A stretch of DNA of 35,236 nt from Planoprotostelium fungivorum. Lineage: Eukaryota > Evosea > Variosea > Cavosteliida > Cavosteliaceae. Location: contig MDYQ01000260.1 in assembly GCA_003024175.1 (NCBI GenBank), positions 1 to 35,236 of the forward strand, in the 5' to 3' direction. Below, in pieces: positions 1-11,280 of the stretch. Position numbers and translations under genes: made by a program. The first letter of the stretch is position 1, and every line of letters starts with the position of its first letter. The notes under the pieces were generated by a model that did no database searches, had not been told where the DNA came from, and saw only the letters and a list, made by a program, of their open reading frames with translations.

Positions 1-90
1 GGAACCGTGTCAAGCACAACCACCGGAGCTGCTGTTTCCCTTCTTCCTCTGGCCTCCTTGGCTCTCGTGTCTCTCTCCTTGCTCGCGTAG
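1..90 (+). CDS. C-terminus of GPI-anchored surface protein (partial, 5' end outside window)
   Basis: The reading frame is open from the window edge to TAG at 88-90. The last 28 residues begin T-V-S-S-T-T-T-G-A-A and continue as an uninterrupted hydrophobic run rich in L, A, V and S that ends exactly at the stop. This is the usual layout of a GPI-attachment signal: small residues at the cleavage (omega) site, a short spacer, then a hydrophobic tail with nothing after it. The protein would be cleaved in the ER and anchored at the cell surface or wall. An AATAAA at 117-122 can serve as its polyadenylation signal. It runs convergently toward the HMG-box gene. The protein's main domain is not visible, so its function is unknown; the call rests on one short peptide. 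Confidence 0.55.
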   Translation, partial: GTVSSTTTGAAVSLLPLASLALVSLSLLA

Positions 91-383
91 AGATGATCGG
101 ATTCTTGCGTTCGAGAATAAAATATGATGCTCATTTATTTTATTAATTTTTTCAGCGCGAAAGAATGGTTGATCAGAATGAGCTACGACTGATGCCATGA
201 ATGTTCTCAGGTCTACCTTTCTGAGAGGATCATCATCAAACAATGTATGAGCGGACGCGTCAGACCTCGTTCGACACTTGAAATGATTAGTAGACGTATA
301 GCTGGTAAGGATGTGAGTAGAAGGTCGGGAGAATAAATGATAAAAGATGAGAGGAAAAAAAAGTCAAGCTCACACATTTATAT

Positions 384-1148
384 TTACATTGCAAGTATGT
401 CTGTCCACTCCGTCTTCTCCTCTATAAATCTACAGTTTTCGTATCGTAACTCCCACGAGATGACATTCTGGTCATTATCTCCTTCTGAATAAAATTCAGA
501 ATCAAGTAAGAGAGATTCGATGAAGTCGTACGGTTCCTCCGTAGACTCATACGGAGTGGAAATATCTTCTATCGTGCTCGTGTGTGGATCATGATCAGAG
601 AGATCATCACCTAGACTGAACTGGGAGGATGGTGTGGAGGGCAGCGAGGTGTTGGGGGTCAGAGTGGAAGAGACTGTCGTAAACGAGTCGATGTCCTCCT
701 CAGAGTACCCTGTGATCTTTCTCTCGGTCATGTAGCCTTCGATGAAATCCAATGTCTCCTGGTAGTCCGGCTCTGGGGGGCTCGGTCCAGTGTGGAGGGC
801 TGCTTCTAGTAACTCCAGCGCCGACTGTGGTCTCACACTCTCGGGTTGGATGGTGTCGGCGTCCTCCGTGATGGGAATGGGATTGATTTTGAAGTAGTTG
901 GTCTTGATTCGGTCTGCTCGTTCTGTGAACCTCTTCTTCTCGTCTGGGTGGAGAGTCTTCCAAGTTGTTCCTAAGAGCTTGGCTAATTGTGCATTGTTGA
1001 GGTGTGGATTCTGTCTCTTTAATGCAGACCTTGTCGCGTTACTGAAAAGAAGAAAACTGTTCGGGGGTCTGGCCACCCTTATCCTCTTCTTACCTAGCTC
1101 TGCATCCGAGTCACTCAGCGGATTGCTCCTCTTCATTGAACTCTTCAT
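384..1148 (-). CDS. MATA-type HMG-box transcription factor
   Basis: A single intronless ORF of 254 aa. An HMG box occupies roughly residues 24-87. It opens with R-V-A-R-P-P-N-S-F-L-L-F, has the L-A-K-L-L-G-T-T-W-K core and the K-K-R-F-T-E-R-A-D helix 3, which is the sequence-specific MATA/SOX-like subtype used by fungal mating-type and sex-locus regulators. A basic stretch (G-K-K-R-I-R) precedes the box and could be a nuclear signal. The rest is Ser/Thr/Asp/Glu-rich with an acidic tail, as in activation domains. The protein should bind DNA in the nucleus. The gene follows the Pns1-like gene on the same strand and converges with the GPI-protein gene. MATA-HMG proteins are often multi-copy in early fungi, so a mating-type role is possible but unproven. 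Confidence 0.85.
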   Translation of the reverse strand: MKSSMKRSNPLSDSDAELGKKRIRVARPPNSFLLFSNATRSALKRQNPHLNNAQLAKLLGTTWKTLHPDEKKRFTERADRIKTNYFKINPIPITEDADTIQPESVRPQSALELLEAALHTGPSPPEPDYQETLDFIEGYMTERKITGYSEEDIDSFTTVSSTLTPNTSLPSTPSSQFSLGDDLSDHDPHTSTIEDISTPYESTEEPYDFIESLLLDSEFYSEGDNDQNVISWELRYENCRFIEEKTEWTDILAM

Positions 1149-1369
1149 CTGTGAGCTTCTTCGTGTGGGTGTGTGTAACGTTGTTGGGTATAATAAAGAC
1201 CTTCCTCCTTGGGTGTCCTCCTCTTTTTGAATTTGTCAGGCTCTTTCTTCAAAGGACCTTTCGTTGAATGTGCGTGGAAGAAAGTTCCGGAATCGTTCCA
1301 CAAGAGGAATAAAAGGAAAGAGAAACCTCTACAATGAGAAGATGATGAAGAGTAAGAGGGTGTATTAAC

Positions 1370-3310
1370 TCAATATCTTCTGAAGAGATCGACCTGACCC
1401 GAGTACCTCTCCTGGAACTGTGCGTAGAGTTCCGGGCTGTTTCTGGCGAGAACGGCAGGATCCATGACGAATGACACGAAGATGGTCGTGATGCCACTCT
1501 CCAAGACCTCCATGACCTGAGAGCACAGGAGAAGTCCGATCTGTTCAGCGTGAGAGGAGAACGCGGGCGTAGAGGAGAGCTCACCAAGAAGCCAAAGATG
1601 ATCATGGCCGCGAGGGCATTGGAGTTCTGAGGGAAGAGGATGACGGAGAGGATGGCACCGAGGACACCGTTGAGGACACCACCCAAGAGAGTGCTCATGC
1701 CCAGGACCGTTCCGGTGATGTCATCGTTGACCACGGCCATGAATCCGTGCTGCTCGAACATGGCCCACGTGTCCTTCGCCGCCTCGCAATACGATTTTCC
1801 GTAGATAGCAATCTGTCTTCGTCAGGGCGCAAATTGTCTCTCAGCCTCACCTGAGCGAAGGCGTACTTGTTGAAGTAGCGAACGAGGTTCTCGATGATGG
1901 AGAGGAAGCAATCGATGATGGCGTTGAGGATGTCGTGGTTCCCTCTCAATCCTCTCAGGAGGGTCCTGATGGTCTGCAGTGCCGCGATGATGAGACTGCC
2001 CAGGCAGATGGAGCCGAATGAAGTTCCAGTGGCCCTCTTGAATGAGGCGATGGATGGATTAACGGGCATAGCTTCGGTTCCGTAGAGGAAGTACCAGGAG
2101 GCGACGGTGCCGCTGGTGGTGACGTGCACGACGTTCTTAATGACTGGAGAGTGTCATTCCAGTGGAGGGGTGGATCCTCACCTTGGGCGACCCAGTAGAA
2201 AGAGAGGAGGAGGAAGACATAGAGGACGTAGACTGCTGTGGGTCTCTCGATGTGGCTCTGTCCGTTTTGATCTACGACCTTGGAAGATAAACCCTGGTCA
2301 TTGTTAATCCCAGACGATGATAAGGAAAGGGAAGAAGAGAGAAGACAAAAGAGAAAGAGTGGAGATAAGAAGAGAGAAGCACCTGATCCAAGAAGATGAC
2401 GGTAAGCACCCAGAGGACGATCCAAAAGATGGAGACGAAGAGGGAGAGATAAGAGATGACAGTCATACCGTGGTATCCTGTAGAGAATCAGAGAGGAGCG
2501 CTCATGGATGAACGAGAGGACGGATAGAGGGTAGAGGGTGACTCACGCTGAGTGACACCAGAGACAGTTCTGAGCATGAGACTCGCGAAAGGGATCCTGC
2601 TCCTCCAAGAGAACCAAAGGAAGATGTGCAACAGAGCTGCCAGGAGGGTGATGATACCTCCGAAGATCTGCATTGTTCAGAACTCTATGATGATGAAGAT
2701 GAGACGACTTACGGAGTGGATGGAGAAGAGGTAGATGGAGAAGGCAATCCACAGGGCAGAGCTCAGAACGAGGGTGATGTAGATGATCTGAGTGGCGAAG
2801 GTCTTGATGACCTGCAGCCAAACTCCCGCAAAGATGAGGGAGAGAGCGACCATGCCCATGCAGGAGAAGAGGAGCTTTCTCAGATTAGTGGAATCGGAGT
2901 AAGGCTCATTGTTTCCGGTGTTGTTTCCAGTGTTCGTGGTCTGTTGGTCCTTCATGACGGCTTGATACTTGACGGCGGCGAAGACAAAGAGGACAAAGAA
3001 GGCCACCTGTGGACGTGAGTATTTTGACGTACAATAAACGACTGACCAGGTGAACTAGGAAAACAATAGTCCAGGCGGGATCGCGACGATGATTCGCCGG
3101 CTTGAACTTGTCATCTGAATTACGATTGTTCTGAGGAAGTAATTAGATAGAGCCTCAAGTTCTTCGACTTACGATGGGGGACTCTTCATCGTAGTGTCTT
3201 GCGTACGTCTGATGCATCACAGGAGCCGGCTGATTTGTGTACTCGCGACCATCTTGTCCTGTATAGTATTCTGCATAATCAGAACCTTGGTGTTCGCTTT
3301 CCTTTCCCAT
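1370..3310 (-). CDS. Pns1/CTL (SLC44) choline-transporter-like membrane protein
   Basis: Eight introns can be placed, giving about 500 aa. The N-terminus is hydrophilic and Tyr/Gln-rich (starts M-G-K-E-S-E-H-Q-G), as in yeast Pns1. About ten hydrophobic segments follow. Two family blocks are unmistakable: the V-I-K-N-V-V-H-V-T-T-S-G-T-V-A-S-W-Y-F segment, and S-F-K-R-A-T-G-T-S-F-G-S-I-C-L-G-S-L. A later block reads I-A-I-Y-G-K-S-Y-C-E-A-A-K-D-T-W followed by V-N-D-D-I-T. SLC44/CTL proteins sit in the plasma or organelle membrane and are linked to choline or ethanolamine transport, though yeast Pns1 has no confirmed substrate. The gene is divergent from the VIT-like gene with 268 bp between starts. 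Its fifth intron (89 bp here) holds the only arm-to-arm length difference. Confidence 0.9.
2332..2379 (-). repeat. 35-bp repeat unit in left-arm Pns1-like intron, one full unit plus 13 bp
   Basis: Left-arm counterpart of 32823-32905 with one unit fewer: full unit 2345-2379 and partial unit 2332-2344. Typical of slippage in a simple pyrimidine tract. Confidence 0.95.
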
Positions 3311-3578
3311 GCTGTGCGTGTTGTGTCGTCCCTGCTTTTTTGATGTTGTATTTTTCTTGGGGGATCGCTAAACTTATTTGAATTTCTGATCTTTCCACAA
3401 ACATCACACCATGCTCTCTCGAAGAAAGGCCACACAACCAGAGTGAGACGACAAATCGTCAGATAAATTTCAGTTGTCCTATCTTGTTTCGGGCAGTGAT
3501 ACTCATCATCTGTTAGACACAATGATGCGCCCGACCTGGTTGGTATGTCTGATGCAGCATTAGCATCCAAAGGAGAAG
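3311..3578. promoter_or_regulatory. Divergent intergenic region between Pns1-like and VIT-like genes
   Basis: 268 bp between the two start codons and the only place for their promoters. An open frame crosses it on the minus strand but overlaps the Pns1-like start and resembles nothing known. Mirror: 31624-31891. Confidence 0.45.
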
Positions 3579-4514
3579 ATGGACACAGAGAAGTTCACGT
3601 GCAGTAGGTTGATTATCTCTTTGATGACTGAGATTTTAAGGGGTGGGAAATATTTGAAGAGCATCATCTATGGTGGTCTGGATGGTATCGCTTCCACTTT
3701 TGTCGCAGGTATGGACTCGATCCACAACCGAGTTAACACCCACATAGTGGCTGCGGTCGCCGGGCAGAGTAACATCAGCTTGAGTGTGGCCCTTGTCATG
3801 GGTTTAGCCAAACTATTTGCTGGAGGCTTTTCGATGGGTGTGGGTGACTGGTTGGCGACCGACGCTGAGTTGTCCCTCGCCAAGGCCGAGAGAGCGAGAG
3901 AAGCTTGGGAGTTTGAGAACTACCCCGAAGGAGAGATCGAAGAGATGGTAGACATCTACGTCAAGAAGGGTGATGATCACGATCCATGCGATTCGAACCA
4001 ACAGACAGTAGGGCTCTCTGAACCAGCGGCGAGAAGGATCATGGTCATATTATCGAAATACCCCCAAGCTTTCATCGACATCATGTTAGCTGAAGAGATC
4101 GGCATCTCTACAGACATCTTCCAACAGAAGCCATACATGCACGGTCTGGTAGGTATCAAAGGAGAACGAACGCGTTGACCGAGGCAGGTCAACTTTGGTT
4201 CCTTCATGGGGTGGGGAATTATTCCGCTCCTGGTTTACATCATCTTCGTTGCCATCAGCAAGACCCACCCCGTCGCACAGGAGATCGTCTTTGGTGTCTG
4301 TGCTGCCGTCACCGCCGTCACATTGTTCATCATGGGTGTCATCAAGGTGGGTGATTCATCATCGACCTTGTTGATGATCCCGCAGGGCCGTCTGACTGGC
4401 ACAAATGTCATCACCTCCGGAATCATCACTCTTTTCTTTGGTGCTCTCAGCGCCGGAATTGGCTACGGTGTCGTCATCGCCCTCTACAAGATCACCGGCC
4501 TCGCCATCGATTGA
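3579..4514 (+). CDS. VIT1/CCC1-family vacuolar iron/manganese transporter
   Basis: Splicing out 4149-4187 and 4347-4385 gives about 285 aa. The first membrane segment holds the family block I-I-Y-G-G-L-D-G-I-A-S-T-F, followed by G-L-A-K-L-F-A-G-G-F-S-M-G-V-G-D-W-L. Next comes the charged cytosolic metal-binding helix region rich in Glu (A-E-R-A-R-E-A-W-E-F-E-N-Y-P-E-G-E-I-E-E). Three C-terminal membrane segments end in G-R-L-T-G-T-N-V-I-T-S-G-I-I-T and G-A-L-S-A-G-I-G-Y. Known members move Fe2+ or Mn2+ from the cytosol into the vacuole in exchange for protons. The second intron is a stopless 39 nt, so retention would add 13 residues; the family alignment favours removal (K then G-R-L-T-G). 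The ATG at 3579 keeps the frame open; a further upstream exon is not excluded. Confidence 0.92.
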
Positions 4515-4596
4515 TCGACCATAAAAACTATTTCGAAGGACGAGTTCGATCTGTTGATTACTATTTTATTATTATGATACATAGAATGATCTTTTA

Positions 4597-5629
4597 TTAC
4601 ACTCTCGTCTTGGGCTGGACGGCCTCCTGTCTCCTCTCCTTCTCTTCCTTCCTCTGGTCAATCCTCTTCGCCGTCTCGCCTGCGTTGTTCTCTTCCTCTC
4701 TCGTTTTCTCTGCATCCTCTTCTTCGATCGTCGCCTCGTTGTGTCTTCCCTTCACTTCGTCAGAGGGATCCAGACCGATCACCTGAAGGAGATCAGACAC
4801 AGTATCTCTCGCTCGTCTCACCTTGCACGCCTCCAGGTACACTCTCTCCGCCACGATGGCCCTCACTTCGTTCCTTTCTTTTCCCTTCAGTCCTCCCTCT
4901 ATCTTTCCCTGCCTCTTCTCTCCCTCTTTGGTCAGAACGCAGAAGAAGGCGTGGGGCTCCAAATCTTCGACGCCTGATGAGGTCAGATGTAGAAGTAGAG
5001 GGAGGCTGAAGATACCAACCTTCTGTCTTTGCGAAGCCGGTGACACCGACACCCACTTCAGCCTGCTCTCCAAACATCTGTGACGGTGGGTTACGTTCCC
5101 TCCTTTGTCATCTCACGTTGAGGATACCCTGGGCCATCTCACAGGCCACACGCGGAGAGACACAGTCCACTTCGCCTGCATGTTCTTTGTCGACATCCAA
5201 GAGTTTGGCCTTGTGTTGGAGAGTGTAGACCGTCATCCCTCCCAAGAAGAACGAACCTAGACGGATCAGCTCTCGAATTTTCTTCATCTTTACCAGCTGC
5301 ATTGTGGGAAGCGAAAAGATCTGCCAACTTTCCTGCAGTAAGAGATTCGGCCAAAACTAGTTTCTTGATGGGTGCCTCTTCTTCTTCAGCATCATACTGG
5401 CGTTTGTGTGGATGAGTGGCCTGATTTGTGTTATCGTGTGTGCCGTATCTCCTCTCCTCCGTCTTCTGCTTCTCCTAATGTATGTCAATCGAGAGCACGT
5501 AGAGTGGAGCATTACGTTGATCTTCTGTCCCTTGGTCTGACCGGTCATCTTCTGTTGGTAAGCCTTCTGTATGTGAAACGTCCGTGCGTGATGATGTCTG
5601 AAAGCAATGAGTGACCGCGTGGACAGCAT
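4597..5629 (-). CDS. CinA C-terminal domain / PncC-type nicotinamide-nucleotide amidase-like protein
   Basis: About 276 aa after removing five introns of about 37-46 bp. The domain begins with the family motif L-A-E-S-L-T-A-G-K-L (bacterial form A-E-S-x-T-G-G; the Ser is the expected nucleophile). It continues S-F-F-L-G-G-M-T-V-Y-T-L-Q-H-K, then V-S-P-R-V-A-C-E-M-A, and V-G-V-G-V-T-G-F-A, all colinear with CinA-C. PncC enzymes deamidate NMN to nicotinic acid mononucleotide; fungal homologues are little studied. The start chosen gives an N-terminus M-L-S-T-R-S-L-I-A-F-R-H-H-H-A-R-T-F, basic and hydroxylated like a mitochondrial presequence; an ATG at 5722 is an alternative. The C-terminus is a charged Glu/Lys/Arg helix beyond the domain. 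The stop codon overlaps an AATAAA. Confidence 0.85.
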
Positions 5630-5702
5630 GGGGTGATGTGTTGTTGTTTGTAGAAGATTCACCTTTTTTGTGATCAACCGTGGCTGGACTCACACCACCG
5701 TG

Positions 5703-5710
5703 TCACGTGA
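5703..5710. promoter_or_regulatory. TCACGTGA E-box upstream of CinA-like gene
   Basis: The same 8-bp palindrome as in the 11281-11396 promoter, 73 bp before the chosen CinA-like ATG (5629). This supports the downstream start, since with ATG 5722 the site would fall inside coding sequence. Mirror: 29492-29499. Confidence 0.4.
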
Positions 5711-5793
5711 AGGTGTTGCCATGAAAATTCGGACGCGTAAGACATCCCGCAAAGCGTTTTGTCGTTCTGGGATACACATCTACATCTCTACAT

Positions 5794-8700
5794 TTATTCG
5801 CTGTCACTCTGCCCTCTCGTCTCTGGTGGTGGGGCGAATAGGGCTGCCATCATCGCGTCTTCATCTTCTTCCATCTGTGCTCGTCAGTCTCCTCTCTCTC
5901 CCTCTGTTCACCTCATCCATTCCTCTCCTCTCCTCCCTCCTCTCCTCTCTTGTCTCCTCCTCTGACTCAGATTCCCTTTCCTCTCTGATCTCCTCTCTGA
6001 TCTGTTCCACTTGTATCTCCTCTTCTCCACCTCCCTTCTCCGTTCCATCTTCCTCCGCGTCTCTGTTCACTTCCGTCTCGATCTCATCTTCTGAAGATGA
6101 CTCTATCCTGTTCTTCTTCCTCTTGTTGGGGGAAGGTGTGAGAGCGGTCGGTTGATAGGATTCCTGGAGGAAGAGGTCGTCATCTGTCTGCGTGAGTGCT
6201 CATCGACACCTTCAACCACCTTCATCTTGGAGCGTGATGGGTTTCATCTTCAGTCTCGGTCTCTGAACGGACACCGCCTCCTCTCCTCCCTTCGTCCCTT
6301 CTTCACGTTCCTCCTCCTGTTGTTCGAGTCAGATGTCATCTACATCTCCGAGTGCACCTGTTGCTGTCGCTCCAGCAGCGCGATGGCCTCTTCGTCCGCC
6401 TCCGTGAATCCTTCGAGGGGATCGAGAGCTCCTCCCTCCCCTTCGACTCCTTTCTTCCTGCACACGTCACCCATCACCATCCATACTCTCACTCACCTCT
6501 TCGATCGAGGAGGACGAGGTGTCCCCACGGATGGGGTTGGATCGGGGGGAAGTGGTGGGAGGTAGACGGCCCTTTCGCTCTTCTCGGGAAACTCACCTCC
6601 ACTCAAGAGGGTGGAGCCGTTGACGATCCCTCCTTCCATGCTGCTCGCCTCCGTGATGACCTGAACTCCTTCAGAGGAAGACGTTTAGGCTCCTCACCGT
6701 CCTCCATACGGCATCAGAGGACAAGACTTTGGACTTCCCCACGATGAAGAGGTGTCTGTGCGGGTCAGAAAGAGGAAGGGCACGATGGTTACCTCTTGGC
6801 TCGGGTCAAAGCAACGTTCAGACGGTTGGGAGAGTCACTGAAACCGAGAGCGACGGTCCTGGAGCAGGCCAGCAGGATGACTTCTTTCTCCGCCCCTTGG
6901 AAGGCATCGACGGTGGAGACCTAGAGGGTTCATCTTCGAGAGAGAGGAAGGTTACCTGGATGGAACGGAGAAGGGAGGAAGATTTCGGAGCTTTGATCGT
7001 CTTTCCCTTCTTCGAGGCATCGACGTGGATCATCTCTTCTTCTTCCTCCCTGTCGTATCGACTGTTCGCCTCTAGGATATCATGTGGTATCTCCATGTTG
7101 GTGATGGCTTGTATCAGATGATACATCTGGGCTTTATCTGCTGTATCTCAATCCTCTGTATGGGTGGTGTGGTGACTCACACAGGGCTATGACCCCGATT
7201 TGATTGCCTCTCACACCCTTCTTCAATAGCAGTCGGATGAGGTGACAGACTAATTTGACTTCGTAATCGTTATGATAGCTGCCGAATCGATCCCTCGTCT
7301 GCACGAAGGTGAGTTTGAATCAGCCATACTGAGCCAAACTGACCTCTTCACCCCTGTCATCGTTGCAGAAGAGAAGGGATGGAATGCTCTCTTCTAACGG
7401 CTTCCTGTCCTCCTCGCTGACTCCATCCTCTAATCTTCCTTCGTAGAACATGACGTTGGCTATCCGACTGAACTTGGGATGGCACTGAGAGGGGTGAGCT
7501 CAGTCTCTGATGAGAACTCACTCTGTACTGTCTCCTCAGAAGAATGGGAGGATGATCCAGGGAGGCGAGTCTAACGAAGAGGGTCCTCCCTATACCCTCT
7601 CTCATGGTGGCATCATCCGTGAAGATGGACAAGGTGGGAGGAAGTTGTAGAGGATCTCCCACACCCAACATTCGGTGACAGCCGAAGCGGTTCATGGGGA
7701 TGAGACTGAGGGGCTCTAGCATCTGAGAGCACTCATCTAGAAAGATGATGGGAAACACGTGATCCGTCAACACGGGGAAGGGTGAAGCGGCACATGTGAC
7801 ACCCACCACGGGAACCTGATGCATCAGAATCGGTGGATCATCCATCATCTCACTTCCTTCAATCGTTCCAGTCTATCGCTCATCTGACCTCCCTTGATCT
7901 CGTCGATATTCTTCTTGATATCCTTCCATTCCTTCACACTGATGCCTGGTTCGTTGAGCATCGAATTGAGGTCCCTCAGTGCTTCTTTCTCCTCTCCAGA
8001 TTGCAGTGTATAATCGAGTATGGGCTTGGCGATCTTCTTGATGGATCCCACCCTAATGAAGTCTGTGAACTGCTGATCCAGCAGACCCAGCAGGACTCTG
8101 TCCACGGCAGTGTTGGTGGAAGAGCACACGAGTATGCGGATCTCTCGATTTTCCTCCATCTCAGCAATGCGGCAGATGAACACAATGAGTACCACCAGCA
8201 GATAGCTCTTTCCCGAGCCAAATACACCATGGACGAGGAGAATGGGATCCCCGGAAGGAGATGAATCATCGCTGCAGTGAAACCACACCAGGAGAGAGTT
8301 GAGGACTCTGCTCTCATCAGATGGAGATGTTCTCGTGTGCTCTTTACCTCTCTTGATCTCGATTCAGGGAGTACTTATCGCTCGTCTCGTCGGCCAGTAC
8401 CTGATACTTCAATTTCGAATGTGTATGCACCAGATTCACCTGCAGGTCGTTCCTGGTCATCTTCAGGGAGAGGGGATCCGATCGAACCGATCTGATTCTC
8501 CCCCTAGGAACTCCACCGGGTGCACCCAGTAGATGCTCCAGGATGGGTAATTTATCGCTGTCCGGCTGCACGCTGGAGAGATTGTCCAACATGGAGAATT
8601 CAGTACTCAGATTGGGTCCGTGGATGACATACAATCCCTGTTTCGGGGGTATGAAACGATCGTTGATGGGTGTGATCTGATGTCAAGACTGAGAGATGTT

Positions 8701-11280
8701 TGCGGATAACGATAAGATACCTCGAGAAGGCCAGAGCGGGCAGGACCGTGAAAGGCACTGCGGACGAGATAGATCTGGTCGCTCGAGCTCTTGACCGTAA
8801 AAGTAGGTGTGGTGGACACAATCCACAGATCGTCTTTGGCATAGCTGGATTGATTTAGTCGTGATTGATGAGAGGGTACGGACTCGGTGGACTTCTCCTT
8901 AAATCCTTCGCTGAGTTTCAGATAAACCGCTCCTGATCGTGCATTCATGGGTGCACCCTCTTGCATTCTCTTGAAGCAGCTTCTTATCGATTGCTGGCTC
9001 TCGTTCTTACTTTGCACGTGTTAGAGATGATGGTGGGATCTATCGAGGAGATCACCTTCGTACGATCTCACAGTCTAAGTAGATCTTGACCCCCGAGGAT
9101 CTGAGGGTATTGGCATTTCCCGGTGTGATCTTTACATCGGGTACAATGAGAGGGTCCTCTTGTATGATTCCATCTGCTTTCAACTCATCCACCCACTTGA
9201 ACAGTTTACATTTGTTGTTCTCTTTCCCCGGACAGCAATAGAATTGCCTCCCTGGAGGAATTTAGCTCAGACTGTTCAGCATCGTTCTCACCTTTATTCG
9301 GGGTAGGCTTATTCACAGTTCTGAGCACTGCTTTACCGTGGGGGCAGGAGATAGCAGTGGCTCCTCCCATGATCTGACTAATCTGAGGAAATACTCCGTA
9401 GAGATCTACCGCAAGCTTCAACAATTGAAGGTTGATGTCTTCAATGAGTCCCGTCATCCAGATGGTTCGGTACTGAACGGTGTCCACAAAGGAAGTGGGT
9501 ATCTTGACTTTGTGGTGGGGAAGTCTTCCATTGTTCTTATTTCGTATCGTCGTAGCATCAGTGTAACCAGGGAAAGTCAGAGAGGCAGAGTCAGGGCTGT
9601 AAGCTTGAGAGACAATGGGTGGCTTGAAGGGCTTCGTGACCACACTGTTCTTGATCAACTACCGCACCAGATCGAGGACATCACCCGTTTTTAGCCCTAC
9701 CGAACAGGCTCGATCCCTTCGACTCGATCGGTATACGGATGGGTGCATCGTCTCCTTCTTTCTTCGTATGAGAATGTTTTTGTCCCCCCCGATCGACCAA
9801 AATCCTCTTTGTGGGGTTGTGAAGTTTCTTCCATGTGGACAAGAGAGGGACGTCATCTTCTTCGAGGGTTATGTTCCTTCCTTTCACTTGTGAAATGCGG
9901 ATCGGTACATCGTCCTCATGATCATCTTCCTCGAAATATCCATCCAAAATTCCGGGACTTTGTACTTGTGGTTTGGCTCCATTCTGTGATCTGTACTAGG
10001 TGAGTTTGCCCCTGCATCACTTTCTCACTTGTTTCTGGTAAGACGCTCGAAGGGAAGTGTATCCTCATCGTCCTCTTTGTTCATCAGTCCCATGGACATC
10101 TTAGGACCTGGTGGTAATTTGATCTCAGGATATTTCTTCGCCGGCGATTTCTGAAAATCGGAGGCTGTAGATACGACTCTGCGATCAATAGTTACATTTG
10201 TCTTTGGAATCTTCACAGTGGATGAGAAGAGAGTATCCAGACCAGCCTCTTCTAATTCTGTGATTCAGTGAGCAAAAATTTCGAGAAGCCAGCGGTTACC
10301 TTGTTCCATTGTAGGTCGCTCGAAGAACCGATCTCGATCTGCTTGCTCAGGAGAATCTTCCTCGACTTTTCTTCGCTTTGGAATCATCCTTTTTGATGAC
10401 TCTTCACTCTCAAACAGATCAGAGTCCTCAAGAGTCGGCTGCCACAATGATCACACACGGATCACGTGCTTTGCATACCTTCTGAGGAGTAATTGAGGCA
10501 GTTAGTTCTGGCTCAGGTGCTTTGATTACTTTTCTCTTGAAGTTCGCAAACTCAGATGCATCTGAGTACTGTTTCACTCCCAGTACCGTCTGTACCTATC
10601 AATCGTTTATGGATATTTCCCACTCATCTAGGTCACCTGTGGTTTATCTTCTGGGGTATCAGATGCTTCATTTTATTCAGAATACATCGCACCAGATGAA
10701 CCCACCCGTGTCGAGACGAATGGATCTCAGGTGTTCGTCTTGATTTCTGTGTCTGTCTTCTAAAGAAGGCTGTCTTTTGGATGGTGGCCGAAATCTGGCA
10801 GCGAGTCAAAGAGAGGTCATCCATTGCAACACACTTGGCCAATCTCGGTACGGAGGGCGCAGAAACAGGAGTAGCTGGCGATACAACACTCTTTGGGACG
10901 GATCCAACGTCATTCTCTCCTTCAATTGTCACCAAGTGAAGTTCAAGTTCGAGATCTGATCCAATCTAAAATCATTCAGAAAAAAATGATACAGATTACT
11001 TGCCTCTGGATACTCTGCAGGTTGTAAGAATTTAGAGTCGATGACCATTCGTCCTGTTGGGTCATACAGTGTGCCCTTCAAAAATCAGGCATAATTTCAC
11101 TTCTATACCCACTTTTCGATTGGATGAGTTAAAACTGAAAATTCCATCCTGCCATGTCTTGGATTTCTGTGTCTTGTGCTTCGTATACAAGCAGGTGAAT
11201 CTCTTGATATTGTTCTCCGTGTGTATTACTTTCAATTCGCTCTGTCTCGTCACGCCATTTGGTTTCAACCTCCTAATCAT
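5794..11280 (-). CDS. ZGRF1-like superfamily 1 DNA helicase
   Basis: A multi-exon gene of about 5.5 kb. Domains in order: an N-terminal DUF2439/Mte1-like domain (C-L-Y-T-K-H-K-T-Q-K-S-K-T-W-Q-D-G, then G-T-L-Y-D-P-T-G-R and E-L-H-L-V-T-I-E-G); a long disordered linker; a GRF zinc finger (C-P-H-G-K-A-V-L-R-T ... G-R-Q-F-Y-C-C-P-G ... C-K-L-F-K-W); then a Upf1-like SF1 helicase core. The core has Walker A G-V-F-G-S-G-K-S, Walker B L-D-E-C-S-Q, motif III G-D-P-L-Q-L-P-P, S-T-V-D-A-F-Q-G and N-V-A-L-T-R-A-K-R. It ends in an acidic Glu/Arg-rich tail. This matches ZGRF1, a nuclear 5'-3' helicase that promotes homologous recombination at blocked forks; yeast Mte1 shares only the N-terminal domain. 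It is transcribed divergently from the small membrane-protein gene, with 116 bp between starts. Confidence 0.9.

Noticed and set aside
10-243. 77-aa ORF on the minus strand near the left end (mirrored at 34994-35227)
   Set aside because: It starts from a non-ATG codon, overlaps the GPI-type tail and its AATAAA on the other strand, and shows no domain.
5861-6155. Ser/Leu-rich plus-strand ORF opposite the ZGRF1-like tail
   Set aside because: It is the antisense shadow of the Glu/Arg-rich acidic tail; composition explains the long open frame.
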